Source of the DNA: Xylaria sp. FL1777
Lineage: Eukaryota; Ascomycota; Sordariomycetes; Xylariales; Xylariaceae
Reading direction: 5' to 3'
Assembly (NCBI GenBank): GCA_022578965.1
Contig: MU400511.1
Coordinates: 310,001-374,000 of the forward strand
DNA: 64,000 bases
In this document: positions 57,771-64,000 of the stretch, one piece after another
Layout of the letters: every line of letters begins with the position of its first letter
How positions within the stretch are numbered: the first letter of the stretch is position 1
The notes under the pieces: generated by a model
Databases searched by the model: none
Told to the model about the DNA's origin: nothing
Seen by the model: only the letters and a program-made list of their open reading frames with translations
Made by a program: the position numbers and the translations under genes

Positions 57771-58820
57771 CCTGCTTACTGGCCTATATTTGAGGAAGCC
57801 TTGTTTAACAGTGTTAATGAGATATTTGCAAGCTTGGTGCTGGAGAGGTGAACTACCCAAGAAGCGGAAAAGGTGAAAAGATACGGCTGCTACCTACCTT
57901 CAGTTCAAAAAACATTCCGCATTATGACGATTTAACTGTGCAATTATACCGGTAGCTTTACCGTAAATCTCTCTCGGGCGAAAGGGGGGAAATCTTGTAC
58001 TTATTAGCTACTACGTAGTGTCTAACGGTGTCCGGCTAGCCTAAGTTATGAGGAGCTATAGTGAAACACATTTCCCTGAAGTGTCAACGTAATGGATAAT
58101 ATTAGGCTATGAGCTGTGCTCAGACTACCTAGGTAGAAAAAGCGGTAATAGCTAACTGGCAAGTAATACCGTATAATACCTAATCGTACCTATCTAATGC
58201 CAAAGTAGACCTTAGCTATATGGACATAGACTCGTTCAGAATCCTTTTACATAAGTTATAATTATGCTACCCAGCCTCACCGGTGCCCATACCTACCCAA
58301 TGTATATCTGTAGACAGCATATTATTAGAATGTACACTTATTACTTTCCTTTTGATTCACGGCAGTCGGTCACTTGCACACCCAGATATCAGGAGACATA
58401 TAAACTTCGTTTAACTTATGAATCCAACCAGTTGAATATACTTAGTGGTGGCTGCGTTTTCAGGAGTTGCAGCTATATTAGGGTCGTAGAGAGCGATGTT
58501 ATGCCGAGGATATTGAACAATACTTGTAGAAAAAAAAAGCATGACGTGCTCTTAAAGATTAAAATGCAACTATACTCTTTAGCCCCGAGCTTGATGAGTC
58601 ATGCCGAACGTCATGCGTGCTTAGACTGGCTTTCTTGGAACCGATACCGATTGCGGGCGGAGAATTAGTAATTTGATAATTTAGGCGTAGAGTCCGGCGG
58701 CAACCACGTATTTCGTCAACCTAGCCGAAAGAGCGAGTGTCACTCCGATATATGGAGTCAACATGATGCTTTACATAATATCAAGCGGACAGGCTTGTTT
58801 TGACATAATGTGATATGCCC
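57771..58820. other. AT-rich intergenic region
   Basis: About 1.05 kb. A plus-strand frame of 134 codons (58264-58668) has no recognisable domain or coding-like composition, and I do not call it a gene. Confidence 0.5.
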
Positions 58821-59660
58821 TCAAATTGACGCCTTTTCAAAAACTCCATGCCTTCCAGCCCCGCTGCTAAACTTTGCGGCTCCTTGAATGCTCTCGGTGG
58901 TGATGACTTTGATGCCCTCGTCGAACTCATTTCGAAGCCCGTCTTCAAACGAGGTAGCGTTATAGGCCGAGTAATAGCAGTTTGCCCGATCGGTATTCAT
59001 GCAATCTTGAGGGAACGTGAGTAGCTGTCTCGCGATCTTGGTGGCCTCCGCCAAAGCTTGTCCTTTCGGAACCACACGATTGGCGAGACCCATCTGGAGC
59101 GCCTCCTGCGCCGGAACGCCACGTCCGGTGAGGATCATGTCCAAGGCCCTGCCCAATCCTACGATGGCCTGCAGGCGGACTGTTCCGCCGTCGATGAGGG
59201 GCACGCCAAACCTACGGCAGAAAACTCCGAAAACGGCGTCTTCCTCCGCGACTCGAATATCTCCGATGAGCGAGAGTTCGAGACCCCCAGCTACTGCGTA
59301 GCCTGATACCGCGCAGATTACGGGCTTCTTGATCTGCATTCGAGACGGTCCTATAGGGCCAATATTACGCCCCGAGACCCGATGCTCCTTGTCGATGATC
59401 GGCCCCTTGTATCCTTCGTCGCCGGTGTTGAATTTCGCAACCTCGTGCAGATCAAAGCCTGCGCAGAACGTGTCGTTAGCACCCCAGAAGACGCAGACCT
59501 TCTGCTTCGGGTCGTTCTCGAAAGCCAGGAATGCCTCCGTCAGCTTTCTGGCAGTCGGCCCATCGATTGCATTTCTCCGACGTGGTCGATTGATTGTGAT
59601 TGTCGTGATGCCATCGCTGTCATTTGTGACCTGAACGGCCTGGGGCTCGGTATCAGCCAT
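58821..59660 (-). CDS. Enoyl-CoA hydratase/isomerase family protein
   Basis: Crotonase-fold enzyme, 279 residues, single exon. The N-terminus (ITTITINRPRRRNAID) is the typical first strand and RNA(I/L) motif. The oxyanion-hole segments are CAGFDLHEVAKF and AVSGYAVAGGLELSL. DIRVAEEDAVFGVFCRRFGV and GGTVRLQAIVGLGRALDMIL with TGRGVPAQEALQMGL complete the fold. The catalytic-Glu position of true hydratases (FxxPE(I/L)) reads FGVPLIDGG here, so dehydration activity is uncertain; isomerase or another acyl-CoA reaction is possible. There is no mitochondrial peptide, and the C-terminus ends KASI without a clear PTS1. Neighbours are unrelated. Confidence 0.93.
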   Translation of the reverse strand: MADTEPQAVQVTNDSDGITTITINRPRRRNAIDGPTARKLTEAFLAFENDPKQKVCVFWGANDTFCAGFDLHEVAKFNTGDEGYKGPIIDKEHRVSGRNIGPIGPSRMQIKKPVICAVSGYAVAGGLELSLIGDIRVAEEDAVFGVFCRRFGVPLIDGGTVRLQAIVGLGRALDMILTGRGVPAQEALQMGLANRVVPKGQALAEATKIARQLLTFPQDCMNTDRANCYYSAYNATSFEDGLRNEFDEGIKVITTESIQGAAKFSSGAGRHGVFEKASI

Positions 59661-60855
59661 CTTGCTTATGTATAATGATAAAGTTTTGGGTTATGATATA
59701 AACGATCTTAATCGGGTGGCAGCAGTAAGCAGCTTTATATGTACGCAGTCCAATGCCTGGAAAAACGTTCCTTGTCAAGTACCCAATCTCCGCATATAAG
59801 TCTACCACACCTAATTTAGTATGGCTATTCTGTTTCGCTAACAATAAAGGTACCTCTGAACTCTACTATGTATACAGAAAAACAGTAGTTAGTCAATTAG
59901 TCAGCTAGTTAATCAACTAGTTAGTTGGTCAGTTAGTTGATTAATTTTTCAATTAGCCAATTAATCAGCCCTCATGATAGCTTTGTATATAGGTTCAATT
60001 AGAGCTACGTTATGTGGAGGCATTTAGTATAGTTGACGTAGGCAGTAGGTAGGTGAAATGTCACTTAAGGCGACTGTATCCGTGTGTAACCGAGGTCGGA
60101 GCCGATATATCGGACATCCCGTCATGAGCTGAAACCCCGCAATGTGCGCCCTTCCGGCCGGATGGAGGCTTCGGAAGACTAAAAAATGGCGATTATACAG
60201 ACCAATCCCAGAAATGAAGTTGACACGTGCAATTCTTTGATGCATCCCCCGCATTTATTGCCGGCGAGTTTCAGCTATATGTTCATCTTGACCCCTTTTC
60301 TGATAAGTCTTAGAGGGAGCCTCGGAAGGTCTAGACACCCAAACCGGAACTGGTATTTGCGGGAGGCTCTTGTTGATGTCATCTATACGTGAGTAAGAAT
60401 GAAGACCGGTCGAGTATAAGACACCGCATCACAGGCCGGCCTCCATCTGATTTACATGCATTGTCAACGCAGCAGTTGGTCTTTTTAATATGTAAAGGAC
60501 TAAATTCCACTTGCAATTCATTTGGCTTGCTGCACAGTTCTGAGCATATTCTTATATCCCAGTCTATGAAGACATACACTTAGAAATGAGACAGTCACTA
60601 GTAAACTTAATTTTGTAAGATTTAGATCAAAGTCTGAAGACATCAAGAATTCTCGTGATTTGAATTGGTACTATGATTCAGACTACCTCAGCTTTTGCAA
60701 TGATTATATACGAAAGATCTCTCCCCTGAAGACTCATAGTTCAAAATCCTCCAATTGCTGCTGCTATGTACGACCCATACATATCACCATCATTTTCGCG
60801 AAATTCCGTGGGAGCTAGCCACGAGCCCTAAGGGGCGAGGGCAACTTCTCGTTCC
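59661..60855. other. Intergenic with a TTAGT-rich tract
   Basis: About 1.2 kb. A low-complexity tract of ttagt, caattag and ctagtt words runs from 59884 to 59970. No gene was recognised. Confidence 0.5.
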
Positions 60856-62035
60856 TTAATATTCCTGAGGAAAAGCTCGGCTCTTCTTGGCCGGCTGAGG
60901 GGTGTTGCCGGTGGGGATCTTGTTGTTGGGGAGCGCGGAGATGGGGCCGTTCAAGCCGACATTCTCGCCGGGAGCAGCGTACTGGGGAACCTGGCTCGAA
61001 GCGTGTCCAGGGCTGCCGTCAGAGCCGACGTTGAGAGAGCATGTGGGCGCGTTGACACCCTGAGCGCCAGTGCAGGTGCGGTGGGCATTCGCGAGTCTGG
61101 TCTGGTCTGTCCAGCCGTTGATGAAGTCTCCGTGGAATCCATAACCGGTCTTGTCGCCCTGGGCAAAGACGAAGTTGCGGTCGGTGTACTTCGAGGTGTC
61201 GTGGTCGAACTCGAAGAATAGCTGGATGATGGCTTTGGGGTGCGACTTGGGGCACACGCCACCGTTGTAGTCGCCGATCGCCGGGAAGGCCATCTGTTTA
61301 CTCGCGTTAGACTTGATTATGAAGAATTAGGCTAAGGGGAGGATTACATGGCTCTTGTGATCAGACGAGTCGAGGTTGACGCCGTCCCAGCAGGGAGGGA
61401 ACGTGACCTGTGCTCGGATGAGATTGCAGCGGACCACAGGAAGACTGTTGGTTTCCTGATCTGTCGGTCCGAGGCAGTGGTGGTTGACGGCACGCTGCGT
61501 TATATCGCTCTGGTTGAAGGTTCGGAGGTCCTTATTCCCCGAAATCATCCTCAAGCCTGCGGGAGGTGGGGCCGCGAAATTTGTCTTATAGCTTGGGCAA
61601 GAGGTTCGGCCGTCCTGGTAATCACAGGCACGGTTTTGGTAGTAAACAGCCTATTAAACTTGAGCAACTCCACGGTCATAGGCAGGAGATGGCTGCAGGA
61701 CTTACACTGCCCTTGAACGGAACAAGTTCGTATCTGCCGTCACTGTTGATGTGGTACATCGAAGGAGTCCAGTAGATAGAGTGATCCAGGATCTTGTCGC
61801 ACGTGGTGGCCTTCGAGTTAATGGCGTCGGTGTTAGTGGTATCGGCTTTGAATGCAGTCCCGCCAATGACCGAATGAACGTGATCCGACGTATCACTGCC
61901 GAAGCTGATAATAGGATCACGGCGTTGGATACTCAATGGGGAGCAGTTCACGGTAAAAGTATCGCCAACATCTTGGGCAGAGACAGATGAAGCTGTCAGC
62001 AACACAGCTGCCACAAGGGCTTTGGAGAAAGACAT
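60856..62035 (-). CDS. Secreted DUF1996 domain protein
   Basis: A member of a large fungal family of secreted or wall-associated proteins with no known reaction. Exons 61706-62035, 61348-61650 and 60856-61293 (all phase 0; introns 55 and 54 bp) give 356 residues. The start opens a clear signal peptide (MSFSKALVAAVLLTASSVSA). Domain features are SDHVHSVIGGTAF (family: HVHxxxGGxxF), CDKILDHSIYWTPSMY, and VTFPPCWDGVNLDSSDHKSH joined to MAFPAIGDYNGGVCPKSHP. Then come QLFFEFD and GYGFHGDFINGW. The C-terminal 50 residues are low-complexity and Pro/Asn-rich, ending RAFPQEY, with no carbohydrate-binding WSC module. Paired cysteines (CxDK, CPKS, CTGAQG, CSLNVG) suggest disulfides. Confidence 0.94.
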
Positions 62036-64000
62036 CCTGTAACTGTGAACGACTCGTCAAGCAAGCTAACAGAATTCTGCGAGTGGCTAGAGAGGAATAA
62101 ACCGCGTTGTGATCCTGGATGCCGGAGGGACTGGGAATCAAGCAGTCACGGCGGATACGAAGCTTTTATATTCTACGGCGGTCTGCACGAAGTTGTGAAT
62201 ACTTTGATTGTACTAAGTATCCCCGATCCAAAGGCCGGACCCGCTATGCCCCTTCGTAGTTTGGTCATCATCACAACAGGATTACGGCCGGCCAAAGCGG
62301 CTGGCCTAACCACGAAAATCTCACGAGGCATCTTGAAAAGGGAAGTGGTATGGTCGGTTGGCTATGATCCCATGCTCACGGCGTATGTCTCGGCCTTATC
62401 TCTAGGTCTAGAGACTTATTGATGCAACTTTCCGCATCAGTATAGAGCTATGTTCAAGAAGTAAGCATATGTAAGTTTAACCATGGAGGCAGCTATCCAG
62501 GGTCTGTGCGTATCGTGCAGCTAATGTAGCCAGCCGGTTGCTTCACTATCCAGGCGGCGAGATTTGACGCTTGAACGAGCGTTTGTGCCTCGTTCAGATC
62601 TCATCTGCTGTTTACAACACACTTCAGGGCACTTAGTTTGGCAGTATGAGTCCTTGTATTAGGAGTCTAATCTACGGTCGTAGCCCAAGGAACAGAGCCC
62701 CGTAGACTAGCTTGGGATTGCCGGAACTAAACAAAAAACCATAAACGCAAAAAACAAGTAAAGACACATCGAACAATACTCTCCGTCACTATCCCATTGG
62801 TCCAAGGGAGGTGGGTGGGCAGAGACGAGTCGTATTCGTTGCAGCCGTGGTTCGACGTAGTGAGTTGTAGAAGGGAAGTTGTGCAGTGGGTCCTGTAGGC
62901 ACGTATGAATCCGGCATCCATGTTGAATTGAGGACCAAAAGTGGAATCGCTGGTCCTATGTATGAAACTACACTACATCTCATTTAGTCGACCCCAGAAA
63001 CAGCCCGGCGCGGTTAGTTGATCTTGGCCTTTCCCAACCGCCGAACATGTCGCCACGCTATACTCGGCCAGCCGACCACCTTCCCTCCTCAGTACAACGT
63101 CGTTGGGGCCGCTAAGTTGCTAGGAAGCGATCGGCATGTAAACGACCTAAATCAAACTACTCTCATCTACACGTGTCTGCGACGTTGGCGGAAGAAAAAC
63201 CTGGGGTAAGGACACGGTACCCATTAGCGCCGTCAAAGTAGAATTGTAGGGGTTACGCGCTTAACGATCTAAACTCCGGAATCTACAAGCTAGGTAGGAG
63301 AATCTGGGCCCTACAGCCCCTTAATATATAGGAATTTCGCTTCTTCAGGCATAACTCCTAACAACGTAGAATATGTATCCGACGTATCCTCCTACTGTAT
63401 ACGTCCGGCTCTCCCTAATTTTGACGGCCTCGGGGACCATCCCACTGTATATCCTGTCATGTTTTCGATTACAGAAGGGCCTTGGCGGCGCTTTAGGCGA
63501 ATTCGTGGGCATGGGATTATAGTCCACGTCGATATTCTGGTTTTCTGCCCTTCTAGTTACAGTAAAACAAAAGTCACCTCGGGATCGTTAAGCAAGTAGC
63601 CACAAAGATGATTGGTTAGTAGACCTGGGGTAACTGGAATCTCTATGCACGTGAGTGTTGGGATCACGTAGTCGGGCCGTTCTTGGTTCTAGACTTATGT
63701 ATACATGGGGGACTACTCCACCACCACGGTGCCTTCGAAATAATAGTGCAATTCAACATTTTCCTTCATCCTCTTCTACATGTATATGAAAAAATTTTGG
63801 TTCTCATTGTCAAAAAGTGTAGGGCAGTCTACTCGTCGACTATGCGGCCCAGAATCTTTATGTTTCCTGGTTAAATCCATTGTCTAACGAGACTAAGTAT
63901 GTGGCCTTGACAATAAGATAGAGCAATGGTCATTTCGAGAAATCTTCAAAGATGGGCAGGTCTCGAGGCATAATTTCCTTGGGCTCCAACACACAGTAGG
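62036..64000. other. Intergenic, right edge, no gene accepted
   Basis: About 2 kb. A plus-strand frame of 125 codons (62045-62422) overlaps the DUF1996 promoter and lacks family features. Other frames are short. Nothing else was recognised. Confidence 0.5.

Noticed and set aside
58264..58668. 134-codon plus-strand frame
   Set aside because: AT-rich, no domain, no splice or promoter support, next to a pseudogene; indistinguishable from chance.
62045..62422. 125-codon plus-strand frame upstream of the DUF1996 gene
   Set aside because: Lies in the promoter of the DUF1996 gene and has no recognisable protein features.

Overview
This window is nuclear DNA from a filamentous ascomycete (Pezizomycotina, most likely Sordariomycetes). 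The evidence is 50-115 bp introns with GTRAGT-like donors, CTRAC-like branch sites and YAG acceptors, long AT-richer intergenic stretches, and gene families whose closest recognisable relatives are filamentous-fungal. I can support 20 protein-coding genes, most with splice sites that join in frame onto conserved family motifs. There are also two decayed transporter genes, two non-autonomous inverted-repeat elements and one assembly gap. No rRNA, convincing tRNA, CRISPR array, PKS/NRPS core or complete transposase was found.

Layout. 0.75-6.5 kb: neutral ceramidase (-), splicing factor SPF27 (+), PKA regulatory subunit (-). 6.5-10.1 kb: a long gene-poor stretch whose left end carries a reading frame resembling a PKA dimerization/docking helix pair. 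10.1-13.1 kb: ethanolamine-phosphate cytidylyltransferase (-) divergent from a PhyH dioxygenase (+). 14.0-20.3 kb: an Hrp1-like RNA-binding protein with a 1.1 kb intron (-) divergent from a Gyp1-like Rab GAP (+). 21.3-28.0 kb: two secreted glycoside hydrolases, GH31 and GH43+CBM35, both on (-). 29.1-29.3 kb: an N gap bounded by poly-G and poly-C. 29.8-32.4 kb: a caspase-fold/C2H2 protein with both catalytic positions substituted. 32.4-38.4 kb: gene-poor, with a decayed sugar transporter. 38.4-39.7 kb: an SRR1-domain gene with an in-frame TAG just before its last intron. 40.7-43.2 kb: asparagine synthetase in ten exons. 44.3-50.7 kb: a compact housekeeping block of UBC9, PEX19, a conserved-looking unknown and an ABC1/ADCK mitochondrial kinase-like gene. 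52.2 kb: a small Ser-rich ORF. 53.6-54.6 kb: two MITEs side by side. 55.3-57.8 kb: a small membrane protein and a second decayed MFS transporter. 58.8-62.0 kb: a crotonase and a secreted DUF1996 protein. 62.0-64.0 kb: nothing recognised.

The genes do not form one pathway. Themes are lipid metabolism (ceramidase, CDP-ethanolamine synthesis, PhyH, crotonase), RNA processing (SPF27, Hrp1), signalling and trafficking (PKA-R, Gyp1), organelle biology (Pex19, ADCK) and secreted carbohydrate-active or wall-associated proteins. Divergent pairs probably share promoters. The unusual items are the pseudo-protease/zinc-finger fusion, the stop codon inside the SRR1 gene, the separated docking-domain frame upstream of PKA-R, and the two MITEs, one with 10-bp target duplications and one a near full-length hairpin. 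Exon coordinates were derived by hand from splice motifs and frame; no database search was run.
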